This document shows positions 35,530-45,809 of a stretch of 64,000 bases of DNA, one piece after another. A program made the translations under genes and the position numbers. Numbering within the stretch: the first letter of the stretch is position 1; every line of letters starts with the position of its first letter. The DNA is taken from the NCBI RefSeq assembly GCF_014529535.1, contig NW_023503496.1, positions 3,066,799-3,130,798 of the forward strand, given 5' to 3'. The stretch is from Bradysia coprophila. Lineage: Eukaryota; Arthropoda; Insecta; Diptera; Sciaridae. The notes beneath the pieces are model-generated. The model had not been told where the DNA came from and made no database searches. It saw nothing but the letters and a program-made list of their open reading frames with translations.

Positions 35530-35695
35530 TGAAATCACAGCACTGCTACTAGCACGAACATAGAATATATTCGGAGGCTGATGAAATCACAGTAAGCACA
35601 GCGTTTCTGTTATACAGGTAGCTTGTATCACTAAAGCCTCCAAATTTGACACTTGTCAATTCAGTGTTCATGCTAGTAGCAGAGCTGTGGTGAGA
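35530..35695. repeat. Foldback, CTACTAGCATGAAC family, second copy
   Basis: Near-complementary termini: CACAGCACTGCTACTAGCAC and its complement ending GTGGTG. The CTCCAAATTTGACACTTGTC segment is shared with the copy at 32980. Confidence 0.6.
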
Positions 35696-36211
35696 TTTAA
35701 TGTCGAGGTGATTCTAACTGAAGCAAAAAATTATTTTTGAAAAATAAGTTTGTGCACTGGGCAACTGAAATACGGACATATTTTGCCATGATTTTTTGTT
35801 ATGAAATGTCAGGTGCGGGAAAATAGTATAGTCTTTTTTAGCGTGTGAGAGGTTTCCTGTATCGAATCGAATAGCTAAAAAAGATTTTTGGTCCGTGGTA
35901 CGAATATTATTTTTCATATTCGACGGAGGGAACGTGCGATGAAGTCGCACTTTTTGGGTCCTAGGTATGAAAAAATTCATTTCTTTGTGATTTATCGTGT
36001 GAGAACGGTTTTGAATGAATTTATGGTGAAGTTTGAAGTAAATTGATATGTTTTATCTTATTCAGTTGTCCTGTGTACAAAACGTTGTTTGTACGTCGAC
36101 AAGATAGTGATTTTTTCAGCACACGTCTCAATTTTCTCTAGAAAACTTAGAACTAGTGCTGAAAAAATCGACTTTTCCTTTCTTGGTACAAAAAATGCTA
36201 TTTTTACTTAC

Positions 36212-36413
36212 TTGAAACTGTGTGGCCAAGCTTTCTTGTACTGCGTCCACATACTTTTGGACTTCTCGAATAACCGGTAATATTATGCTATGGAAAGCTT
36301 TCTGGTAAAACATGAGTGCTACAATTTCTGCATCCAAATCTTCTATTGCCGCAGTTATGTCATCACTTTCTTCTTGTCACCTTTTACTTGGTTGTACAAA
36401 CCAATACTTGAAT
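36212..36413 (-). pseudogene. Fragment of a third copy of the large gene (exon 6 end)
   Basis: Aligns with the last 200 bases of coding exon 6 of copies 1 and 2. It encodes MDAEIVALMFYQKAFHSI and VDAVQESLATQFQ up to a conserved donor GTAAGT at the exon end. One base is missing near 36360 relative to both copies, breaking the frame. Neither the preceding nor following exons are present nearby. It indicates at least three copies have existed here. Confidence 0.75.
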
Positions 36414-36999
36414 GCTCGATTTAGAACTTTTCCAATTTTTGACGACGGGATTTCATGGGGGGGTGGCGAAACTGTCGAAACTATTTTTTTTTCTTGAGTG
36501 TGTTGAACAGGTAACTACCGGTTTTAGTGTAAAACTATCCATTTTGATATTTAGATATTAAGAGGGCATACTACCTACTACACCAGCCATCTGTTGGAAG
36601 CTTCATGTAAACAGCGTCTTTTGTATAAAATAAACCACAATTTGTGTAATCATTATTGAACGGAATTCACATCGAGACACGTATTGGTAATCAAAGGTAT
36701 TGGACTGCAAAATATTAAATTTTGAACCTTTCATCACCAAATTGCAGAAAAAAATGTTTAAAATAATTTATGAAACGAATGATAATAACGTTTTAAAACA
36801 GCTCTACACTGGGCACAAAACATGTAGAATTTCACATTATTTACATATATAGATGCTTTGGGACCATTATTTTCTAATTGAAATCGATATTCTAAATATT
36901 CCCAAATGGAATTTGATTAAAATCACTTTTAATTAATTAAAAATAGGAAAAAAACCCGAAATGATTGAAGAACTGCCATCTTTTCATTTCTAGAGCTTT

Positions 37000-37370
37000 C
37001 ATTTTTATTCGTCAGAGAGAGCTTTTTTCTCCTTTGTTACGATCTGTCAGTTTTTCTAGTTTGCGATTTAGTTTTTAGTGGTTTTTCATATTTAGTTGGA
37101 CCAAAATGTTTTAAAGTGTGTTTGGAATCGATTGGCATTAACAGGTTGTGTGAAAATATTTTTTTCTATTTTATTATTTTGTTAATGTCAATCGATTCCA
37201 AACACACTTTAAAACATTTTGGTCCAAAAAAATATGAAAAACTTAACCGCAAAGATATTCCAATTTTAGTTTTCATTACCATACTAAATCGCAAAATAGA
37301 AAAACTGACAGATCGTAACAAAGGAGAAAAAAGCTCTCTCTGACGTATAAATTTATACGACTAATGGCGT
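37000..37370. repeat. Hairpin element, GACCAAAATGTTTTAAA family
   Basis: Inverted arms GGACCAAAATGTTTTAAAGT...TTTGGTCC enclose TCGATTGGCATTAACA. Outer arms carry TTTGTTACGATCTGTCAGTT and the complement. Relatives are at 50490-50760 and 51312-51570, and a truncated one at 51580-52985. Confidence 0.65.
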
Positions 37371-37707
37371 GGATTGTATAAAACCTTGTCGCGCTTTGTT
37401 ATACCATCAACTAGTTTTATACAATTCATAATACTCTCAAAATGAAAGCTCCAGAAATGAAAAATGGCAGTTCTTCAATCATTTCGGGTTTTCTTTCCTA
37501 TTTTTAATTAATTAGAAGTGATTTTAATCAAATTCCATTTGGGAATATGATAGAAATTTGTGCACGCTACCGATTTCAATAAGAAAATGATGGTCCCAAA
37601 GCATCTGTATGTGTAAATAATGTGAAATTCAACATGTTTCGTGATCAGTGTAGTGCTGTTTTAAAACGTTATTATCATTCGTTTGATAAATTATTTTAAA
37701 CATTTTT

Positions 37708-38999
37708 AGCCCCGTACGAAGTACAAAGGGGCTTATAGGATTACGATGCCGTGTGTAATTGATGGAATTCGAAGCAGACGGTAAGGGCAAAGTGTTTGCC
37801 TATGTTCATAGATGACGAATCTGCAATAAAAATTTTGTCTGTCCGTCTGTCCGTCTGTCACGTCGATATCTTGAGTAAATCAAATCCGATTTCAAAAATT
37901 TTATTTTTCCCTGAAAGATAGTCGAAATAGTGAGGCTAAGTTCGAAGATGGGCATATTCGGGTCGGCCCTTCGTGAGTTAGGGCCACCTAAGTGATTTAA
38001 GGTCTTTTGGTGATATTTATGGCAAAATAAACGATGGAAATGTAAATGACACGGCAAATGATAGGTATTGTCAATACCAATCCAGGAAAAAAAGTTTTTT
38101 AAAATCGGGTGAGTGGACCGTGAGTTAGGGCCTTAGAAGTGAAAAGCTACTAGGGCCCTATGTGTATTTTACATAGAACTCAAGTAAATTTCATTCGTTT
38201 TTCGTAATTTTTGTGTCGTTTGGAAGGTAATCAAAGGCCGAATAGAATGTTGTTGAAAAAAAATTAAATTTGGGTCCTCGGACTAAGGCCGCTACTAGGG
38301 CCCTATGTGTATTTTACATAGAGCTCGAGTAAATTTCATTCGTTTTTCGTAATTTTTGTTTGATTTGGAAGGTAATCGAATGCCGAATAGAATGTTGTTG
38401 AAAAAAAATTAAATTTGGGTCCTTGGCCTAAGGCCGCTACTAGGGCCCTATGTGTATTTCACATATAACTCGAGTAAATTTCATCCGTTTTTCGTAATTT
38501 TTGTTTCATTTGGAAGGTAATCAAAGGCCGAATAGAATGTTGTTGAAAAAAAAATTAAATTTGGGTCCTTGGACTAAGGCCACTACTAGGGCCCTATGTG
38601 TATTTTACATATAACTCGAGCAAATTTCATCCGTTTTTCGTAATTTTTGTTTCATTTGGGAGGTAATCAAAGGACGAATAGAATGTAGTTGAAAAAATTT
38701 TTAAATTTGGGTCCTCGGACTGAGGCCGATACTAGGCCCTTCAAAAAAATAAAATTTTAGGGCGATTTGAAATTTTTGTTTCATTTGAAAGGAACGTCGT
38801 ACGGGGCTTCGTAATTGCGCTATGCGCAATTTGTAAGATGTACATATTACATAATAATTTTACTTTAACTACATTAACCGGCGCAATAGGCTTACGGTCA
38901 AAGTAGGGTGACAGACGCACTAGGGTCACGTACGCAATAGATATACGGGTTTGTACGGGGCTCAGTCGCAGCAAACGCTCCGACTGTTCTGATGGCTCG
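37708..38999 (+). mobile_element. AGCCCCGTACG element inserted in the palindrome
   Basis: Starts AGCCCCGTACGAAGTAC after five T and ends GATGGCTCG before five T. Contains a GTCC/GTCT microsatellite and four tandem units with GGGCCCTATGTGTATTTTAC. The undisturbed left arm of the host palindrome shows the pre-insertion site as seven consecutive T (complement of 36747-36753), so the insertion added about three T. Confidence 0.8.
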
Positions 39000-39046
39000 T
39001 TTTTCTGCAATTTGGTGATAAAAGGTCCAAACTTTAATATTTTGTA

Positions 39047-39273
39047 CAGTTTGTTCATTTCATTTTTACACAGTTTCTAAAGATTGTCGATATGTCACAG
39101 TTTTTAATGTACCCAGTCAATTAAGTTCTTCCCAAATTGCGCAATATTTGAATTCGCGATAGAATTTTTAAATTTTGCGCCAAAAATTCATAATTTGGGA
39201 AGAACTTAATTGACTGGGTACATTTAAAACTCTGACATATCTAAAACTGTGTAAAAATGACATGAACAAACTG
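39047..39273. mobile_element. TA-flanked foldback MITE, 227 bp
   Basis: CAGTTTGTTCATTTCATTTT at the left and the complement, ending GAACAAACTG, at the right, flanked by TA on both sides (39045-39046, 39274-39275). The sister arm of the host palindrome reads ATATTTTGCAGTCC where this one has ATATTTTG-TA-GTCC, which matches an empty site. TA duplication with CAGT ends is typical of Tc1/mariner-type MITEs. It encloses a hairpin of CCCAGTCAATTAAGTTCTTC and its complement, a motif that recurs at 60931-61070. Confidence 0.75.
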
Positions 39274-39525
39274 TAGTCCGATACGTGTCTCAATGTGAAT
39301 TCCGTTCAATAATGATTACACAAATTGTGGTTTATTTTATACAAAAGACGCTGTTTACACGAAGCTTTTCAACAGATGGCTCTCAATAAGTAGTATGCCA
39401 TCTTAAGTAGAAAATTCATGATGATTTACCGATATATCAAAATATTTCGCGTTTTTATGAGAAAATATCAATGTATCGATGTTTTGATAATTTATCAAAA
39501 TATCAATGATTATCGATATATTTTT

Positions 39526-41098
39526 AGCCCCGTACGAAGTACTGGGGGCTTATAAGATTAATATGCCGTTTGTAACACGTCGAATTGGAAGCAGACAGTA
39601 AGGGCAAAGCATTTGGTTATGTTCATAGATGACGAATTCGCAATAAAAAAAATGTCCGTCCGTCCGTCCGTCCGTCCGTCCGTCCGTGACCCCTCTAGCT
39701 AGAGTAAATCACAACCTTTTTTCAAAATTCTTTTTTTCCCCGATTGGTATCGACAAAAGTAAGGTCAAGTTCGAAAATGGGCATGGTAGGGTCGGCCCCT
39801 CCAGAGCTAGGGCCCTATAGGTGTTTTTCAGTCTTTCGACGATATCTACCGAAATACGCACGCAATAGCTGCTTGTGATATATCAAATGAAAGGTATTGA
39901 CGAGTAGAACAAAGTTGCTGAACATTGTTTTTGTGTAGGATGCAACGCGAGCTTGTTGGGAGGGCTCAAAGGTCGTTACTCGGCCCTAAGTGTTTTTTCC
40001 ACATAAATCGAGTAAATCTCATCCGATTTTGCTAGATTTTGTTTTAATTGAGAGATAATTGAATGCCGAATAGAATGATGGCAAAAAAAGTTTCAAATTT
40101 GGGCCCTTGGACTAAGGCCGCTACTCGGCCCTAAGTGTTTTTTGCACATAAATCGAGTAAATCTCATCCGATTTTGCTAGATTTAGTTTTTTATTTAAGG
40201 TAATTGAATACCGAAAATAACGTGGCGAAAAAAGTTTCAAATTTGGGCCCTTGGACTAAGGCCGGTACTCGGCCTAAAGTGTTTTTTGCACATAAATCGA
40301 GTAAATCTCATCCGATTTTGCTAGATTTTGTTTCATTTGAGAGATAATTGAATGCCGAATAGAATGATGGCAAAAAAAGTTTCAAATTCTGGCCCTTGGA
40401 CTAAGGCCGCTACTTGGCCCTAAGTGTTTTTTGCACATAAATCGAGTAAATCTCATCCGATTTTGCTAGATTTAGTTTTTTATGGAAGGTAATTGAATAC
40501 CGAAAAGAACGTGGCGAAAAAAGTTTCAAATTTGGGCCCTTGGACTAAGGCCGGTACTCGGCCCTAAGTGTTTTTTGCACATAAATCGAGTAAATCTCAT
40601 CCGATTTTGGTAGTTTTTGTTTCATTTGAGAGATAATTGAATGTCGAATAGAATGATGGCAAAAAAAGTTTCAAATTCTGGCCCTTGGACTAAGGCCGCT
40701 ACTTGGCCCTAAGTGTTTTTTGCACATAAATCGAGTAAATCTCATCCGATTTTGCTAGTTTTTGTTTCATTTGAGAGATAATTGAATACCCAATAGAAAG
40801 TTTGCAAAAAATTTTGGGTTTCTAAAATAATACCGTAAATTGTTGGTTTTATTTGAGAGGTACTTCGTACGGGCTTTCGTAATTGCGCTATGCGCAATTT
40901 TAAAAATGAACACTTTCAGTAAATTTGACCATGCCCAACTTGACTTGCATTTTGGTAACAGACGCATTAGAGGGTTGTAGACGTATTAGGGTTCCGGGCG
41001 TATTACGGCTACGGACGTATTATGGTTACGGACGAAATAGGATTACGGGTTGTACGGGGCTAAGTCGCAGCAAACGCTCCGACTGTTCTGATGCCTTG
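39526..41098 (+). mobile_element. AGCCCCGTACG element, long form
   Basis: Starts after five T with AGCCCCGTACGAAGTACTGG, has (GTCC)n at about 39656-39686, then five to six units of the 145-bp repeat that forms the array at 1-1810. Ends CTGTTCTGATGCCTTG before five T. Its interior 39845-40970 is the closest match to the window's left edge. Confidence 0.8.
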
Positions 41099-41209
41099 TT
41101 TTTATTAATTTCCGAAAGAAATATTTATCGATAATCCATAATCCATAATTATCGATAATCAAATTCATTTCGCCCATGCCTACATGCAAGTCCAAATGTC
41201 AGATTTTTA

Positions 41210-42268
41210 GCCCCGTACGAAGTACGAAGGGGCTCATAGGATTACGATGCCGTGTGTAATTGATGGAATTCGAAGCAGACGGTAAGGGCAAAGTGTTTGC
41301 CTATGTTCATAGATAACGAATACACAATAAAAATTTTGTCTGTCCGTCTGTCCGTCTGTCACGTCGATATCTTGAGTAAATCAAATCCGATTTCAAAAAT
41401 TTTTTTTCCCCTGAAAGATAGTCAAAATAGTGAGGCTAAGTTCGAAGATGGGCGGTTTTGGGTCGACCCTTCCGGAGCTGGGGCCCAATAAGTGCCTAAC
41501 TGTTTTTCGACGATATCTCCAGACATTTAAGCACTACACTTGTAAGTGATACGTCAAATGAAAGGTATTTACAATTCCAATCGACAAAAAAAAAGTTTAT
41601 GAAAATTGGATAACCGACTCGTGAGTTAGACCCCGTGGTGTGAACTAGGTACAGGGCGGCAAGCCGTTTTTGCTTGTAGGTTGGCCAAATTTGAACGTAT
41701 TTAGATGGATTTTGCTTTATTAGATAGGTATTGACCGTACCAATCAGGGAAAAAAAGTTCATGAAATGCGGTTCACCGGAGCGTGAGCTAGGTCTCTTGG
41801 AGTGAGCTTATATGTGGCTACTCGGCCGTACAGTGAAGGTGGTGTTTTTTGTTAATATCTCGAGTAAACTTTGACCGAATTTCATTAATTTTTTTTTGTT
41901 TGAAAGGTACTAACGAATGTAAAGCAGCCGTACTACTTTCCACCTCCTAACAAAATGGCCGTCGGCCGCCATTTTGGATTTTTGTAAAATCAATGTAAAT
42001 CGGTGAAAATGATACTTACTTAATTTTAGGTCAATTCGAAATTTGTGTTACATTTGAAAGGAACGTCGTACGGGGCTTCGTAATTGCGCTATGCGCAATT
42101 TTTAAGACGTACACATTTCACAAGAATTTTACTTTACCGACGTTCACGGGCGCAGTAGGCTTACGGTAAGAGTAGGGCGACGGACAAACTAGGGTCACGT
42201 ACGCAATAGATGTACGGATTTGTACGGGGCTCAGTCGCAGCAAACGCTCCGACTGTTCTGACGGCTCG
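41210..42268 (+). mobile_element. AGCCCCGTACG element, variant interior
   Basis: Same 5' and 3' ends as the other copies. The middle lacks the tandem array and instead carries single-copy sequence shared with the element at 62474 (GTGATACGTCAAATGAAAGG, AGGGCGGCAAGCCGTTTTTG, AAAATGGCCGTCGGCCGCCA). This shows one pair of ends carrying different interiors. Confidence 0.75.
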
Positions 42269-43330
42269 TTTTTTTTCGAGAATACCCTAAAGTGACACCC
42301 TATAAGCCATCCAATGGTATTGCTAAATTATCTTGTAACTGATAAATTACGAAGCCAGAAGATTAGGTGCCCAGGGCGATGCTATATGACGAGTATGACC
42401 CTGTTAGTACAGGTCTCATACAATGTTCGTCTCATGAATTTCACGGTAACCGGCTTCGATTTCTTATCGATTTCATTCTTCAATTCACACGAAAATTGTT
42501 GATAATTGCGTCTGATAATAGTAGTGATAAGACTTTCTGATAAAATAAAACATGTTTGAGTCTCGTACGACGCAGTGGGCCCTATTAGACCGTTTGCAAC
42601 CGATGGAATTCAAAGGAAAGAGTAATCAGACATATACACCCACAAAAGTAATGAACGAGCTCCCTTGCCCTAGTGCGACAATTTTAACGGATAAAAACGA
42701 CGGTTGAAGTTGGCACGCGTATCGGCCTAGGTTTTCGTACACTCACTAGATAAGGTATAAGGGGTCGCACGGGGCTTATCGCAACAATGAACTGGAATCC
42801 GTGATTGATAGCCTGTGACAAGGTATTCAGCAAGGTTTGGTTTTCAGCACAAAACAGTGATAAGTTTGTCATAGTGAACTGTAACCGTAGTGAGAAGTAG
42901 ACCACATAAGGAAAAATCCGAAATGAGGTAAACTTCAGAAATTTTCTCACTTCGTTGAGGGTTACAACTCGCGAAGTTACCTAAAATCTACCGTACACCA
43001 CAGATATGTAAATAACTATTTAAACATAAACAAAGTGACAGTTCGAATAAGAAAAGTTTTATTTTCTCCCCACGGGAAAGACCGATCGTCAACAATAGTT
43101 ATTTGTATGCTTGCTAAGAGGACCGAAAGTAAAGCTGTCAATTCGCGGGACGAAAGCGAAAAATTGACATTTCTTTACTTTCGGTCCTCTTAGCAAGCAT
43201 ACAAAACTTAATACGTAACTCTTTCGGCCTACTCAATCGATACGTAAATAACTATTTCTAACTTTTTCCCCGACGTAAACGCAAAGCTTTTTGACGTCTT
43301 ACGTACGATTAGTAATGCTAGGAGTAGTGC
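42269..43330. other. Intergenic stretch before the LRR gene
   Basis: No gene recognised. A strong hairpin at 43104-43203 is built from GCTTGCTAAGAGGACCGAAA and its complement with a GACGAAAGCGAAA loop. AAATAACTATTT motifs occur at about 43013 and 43247. Confidence 0.45.
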
Positions 43331-43371
43331 TATGCGTTGACCTATAACTTTCGAATTTGTAACAATTTCAG

Positions 43372-45038
43372 AACTCAATTGGTTCTACTGGCAGTTATAT
43401 CGCTGCTGCATATTGTATGCACGCAGTCGGCGGCCAATGACATCCACTGTATTTTTCGACTTATTGGCGAGAATTACTTATGTTCACTGGATGATGTGAC
43501 CATCATTACTGAAACGGAACCGTTGCGATTTTTCAATGTTCACTTACCCGATCAAAATGATAGTACCGTTACTGGTCTGAGTACCCAGGATTTGTGTAAT
43601 GTTATAATCATTCATCGATCGAATCGATTCAATAAATTTACTCATTTCCCTCTGCTCCACAGGGCCTCGTAACATCAACATTCGAGTCGTTCATCCGCAA
43701 CTGACCCAACAGTTCCCGAACATTCGTTTTCTTCATCTCTCTGAATCTGCAATCGAAACGCTGCTAACTGATTCTTTTCAACAATGTGACCAGTTGACAG
43801 TGCTGTCCTTGTCCAACAATCGAATAACATCGATTCCGCCGAGAGTATTTCAAAACTGTACGAACTTGATAACATTAGATCTGTCCGCGAATCAATTGGC
43901 ACGGGTAGATGGCGAATCCTTTTATGGTCTACAGAATCTTGCGTGGCTACGAATGGGAAGGTCTACGATTCTGAACAACACGTTCGAACATCTGACCATG
44001 CTCCAAGGTCTCACTCTCACTAACACCGAATCAATAGAATCGAATGCCATGCGCCACTTGACCCGACTCGAGGGTATCGAATTTTCACATAATTCATTAA
44101 GCTTGAGTGTGATACAGGATGCCATTAACGGTATGACTGGCTTGGATACAATAATGTTGAATCAGAACGGCTACACAAGCTTCGATTTCCAATTTTTCGA
44201 ACAATTCGAATTTTTGCTCGATTTTGATCTGAATGGAAATGAACTGACGACGATACCAGGAAATTCTTTCCAAAATTATCCAAATTTGCTAGCGCTGAGG
44301 CTTCATTCTAATCAAATTTCCACGCTAACTGAAGAGTCATTTATCGGATTGCTTAAATTGACCACACTTACATTGAATGGGAACCGGCTAACTCGTCTAC
44401 CAGCTAACTGCTTCAATGATCTGAGCAACTTGCGGTCGTTGGATCTTTCTAACAACATAATGCCACAAATCGATCTAGGCGCTTTTAACGGACTAAGCAG
44501 CCTAGAGACGCTGTTTCTGAACAACATGGAACTAGCCACGCTGATTCCGGGAATGTTTGACAACTTAATAAGTTTACAACGGCTTGAAATCGTTGCAGGA
44601 CGAATCACCAACATCCCGCCAAACACTTTCACAGCTACGCAAAATCTTCGTTACCTTCATCTGAGTGATAACATGATCTCACGACTGAATTCCAATTCTT
44701 TTGGCCGACTGCCGCTACTGGACACATTTTTAATTAGCCACAGTGTGTGGGGTCAAGGTGTCCGAGAAATTGAACGAAACTTTTTCCAGAATTTTCCGAA
44801 CATCACTCGCTTTGGAGGTTTTGAAAATGTTTGCTTCGATGGAACCATCGATATGACCCAGATCGATTTTAGCACTGAGACGGTGTTCGATGAGTGTTTT
44901 TCGAATTGGGAGGGATCCGGGACGACTACAACTGAGGCGACCACAACGCCGAGTAGTAGAAGTGTTGCTGCAGCAGGAGATCTACGGCTACTCGTAATAC
45001 TAATTGTGATAAAAGCGGCTGGAAAATTTATTTATTAA
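43372..45038 (+). CDS. Secreted or GPI-anchored leucine-rich repeat protein (5' exon not found)
   Basis: The coding exon from 43372 follows a good acceptor (AACAATTTCAG). It begins with a hydrophobic signal-like run (TQLVLLAVISLLHIVCTQ) and a short Cys-containing cap. An intron ends at the acceptor 43661-43662. Three in-phase donors are possible (after 43574, 43580 or 43595; the last, GTAATG, fits the consensus best). The second exon, 43663-45038, carries about 13 LRRs of the L-x-x-L-x-L-x-x-N-x-I/L type (for example LTVLSLSNNRITSIPPRVF). It ends with a two-Cys cap, a Thr-rich stretch (TTTTEATTTPSS) and a hydrophobic tail consistent with a GPI signal or membrane anchor. The initiator Met must be in an upstream exon I cannot place, because no in-frame ATG precedes 43372. 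Likely an extracellular recognition or adhesion protein; ligand unknown. Confidence 0.7.
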
Positions 45039-45109
45039 AACAATCGGGTTCGATGAACCATTAAGTCACACTGTATAAGTTACTGTAAAATATCTAAATA
45101 CCGAAAACT

Positions 45110-45272
45110 GAAGTGTCTAATTAGCGAATTTTAAGAAAAATGAAATTTCATTGATTTAACTTCATTCCAAATGGCTTACCAAGATTTTTCTTTAGTATCG
45201 AAACACTTCATTGATATGGTCACACTAATCCAAAATCGTTTTTCTTATAATTCGCTAATTGGCCACATCAAT
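45110..45272. repeat. Inverted repeat beside the second small gene
   Basis: TTAGCGAATTTTAAGAAAAA near 45120 pairs with TTTTTCTTATAATTCGCTAA near 45239. Confidence 0.5.
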
Positions 45273-45276
45273 TGAA

Positions 45277-45525
45277 ATGACTAACAGACCAACAACAGAA
45301 TCAAAAAATTGCATCAACAATATTTGTTCGAAGTTGCAGGAATTAACCGGAGACAAGAAATCAAAATTTTATCTAACGCGAAGAATCTCTCTGGCTATTC
45401 AACGCTTCAATGCTAGTTGCGTAATGGGAACGATTCCTGCAGCGACACCTTTAGAAGAAATTTTTTATTTATTATGTATTCTAAAAAGATCCAAGTTGGT
45501 ACAGGTTGGGAGGAGTGTAGCCTGA
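45277..45525 (+). CDS. Small intronless protein, family A (82 aa)
   Basis: Starts at the ATG giving MTNRPTTESKNC; the same frame can be read further upstream but without ATG. The middle reads KSKFYLTRRISLAIQRFNAS then CVMGTIPAATPLEEIFYLL, matching the C-terminal block of the 66-aa ORF at 7806. Unlike that protein it continues past the LL for about 17 residues. A polyadenylation-type AATAAA occurs near 45555. No signal peptide or membrane helix. The shared block is the only clue and I do not recognise the family. Confidence 0.5.
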   Translation: MTNRPTTESKNCINNICSKLQELTGDKKSKFYLTRRISLAIQRFNASCVMGTIPAATPLEEIFYLLCILKRSKLVQVGRSVA

Positions 45526-45663
45526 CCACCTTTTCTTGGTATATGTAAATTTCTTAAATAAAACTAATTAAATCTAAAAAAAAACAACATCAAAATCATA
45601 TAATACTTTTATAATAATAGACCGAGACCTTGCATACATAACATTGCGTCACTAATAGGTACG

Positions 45664-45808
45664 TAATAGTTATTTATACAAACGAGTGATAAATGCTTTT
45701 TTAGGCACTAGATGTGAAGATTTTCATTCGAGGTCGTAGGCCGAGCGTGACAATACATATCGTGTGCTTAAAAAAGCATTTGTTATCGAGTTGTAACAAC
45801 GTTTGTCG
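45664..45808. repeat. Hairpin element, shared-core family
   Basis: AATGCTTTTTTAGGCACTAG and its near-complement GTGCTTAAAAAAGCATT enclose a GAGGTCGTAGGCCGAGCGTG core. The arms match the hairpin at 57825-57950 in inverted orientation. Confidence 0.6.
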
Positions 45809-45809
45809 A

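Larger units (their letters stand above)
36562..39402. mobile_element. TTAA-flanked palindromic element with nested insertions
   Basis: TTAA occurs at 36558-36561 and again at 39403-39406. Between them lies a long palindrome whose ends read GAGGGCATACTAC and GTAGTATGCCATC. The arms match through CATCTGTTGGAAGC/TTTCAACAGATGG and AAACGTTATTATCATTCGTTT-type segments. The right arm is split by an AGCCCCGTACG element (37708-38999) and by a small TA-flanked foldback (39047-39273). The centre (about 37000-37370) is another hairpin family. TTAA duplication is typical of piggyBac-type elements; the termini do not start with the usual CCC, so class assignment is tentative. Confidence 0.7.

Noticed and set aside
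39650..39690. GTCC tandem run as a separate microsatellite locus or CRISPR-like array
   Set aside because: Every AGCCCCGTACG element has this run at the same internal position; it is part of the element.
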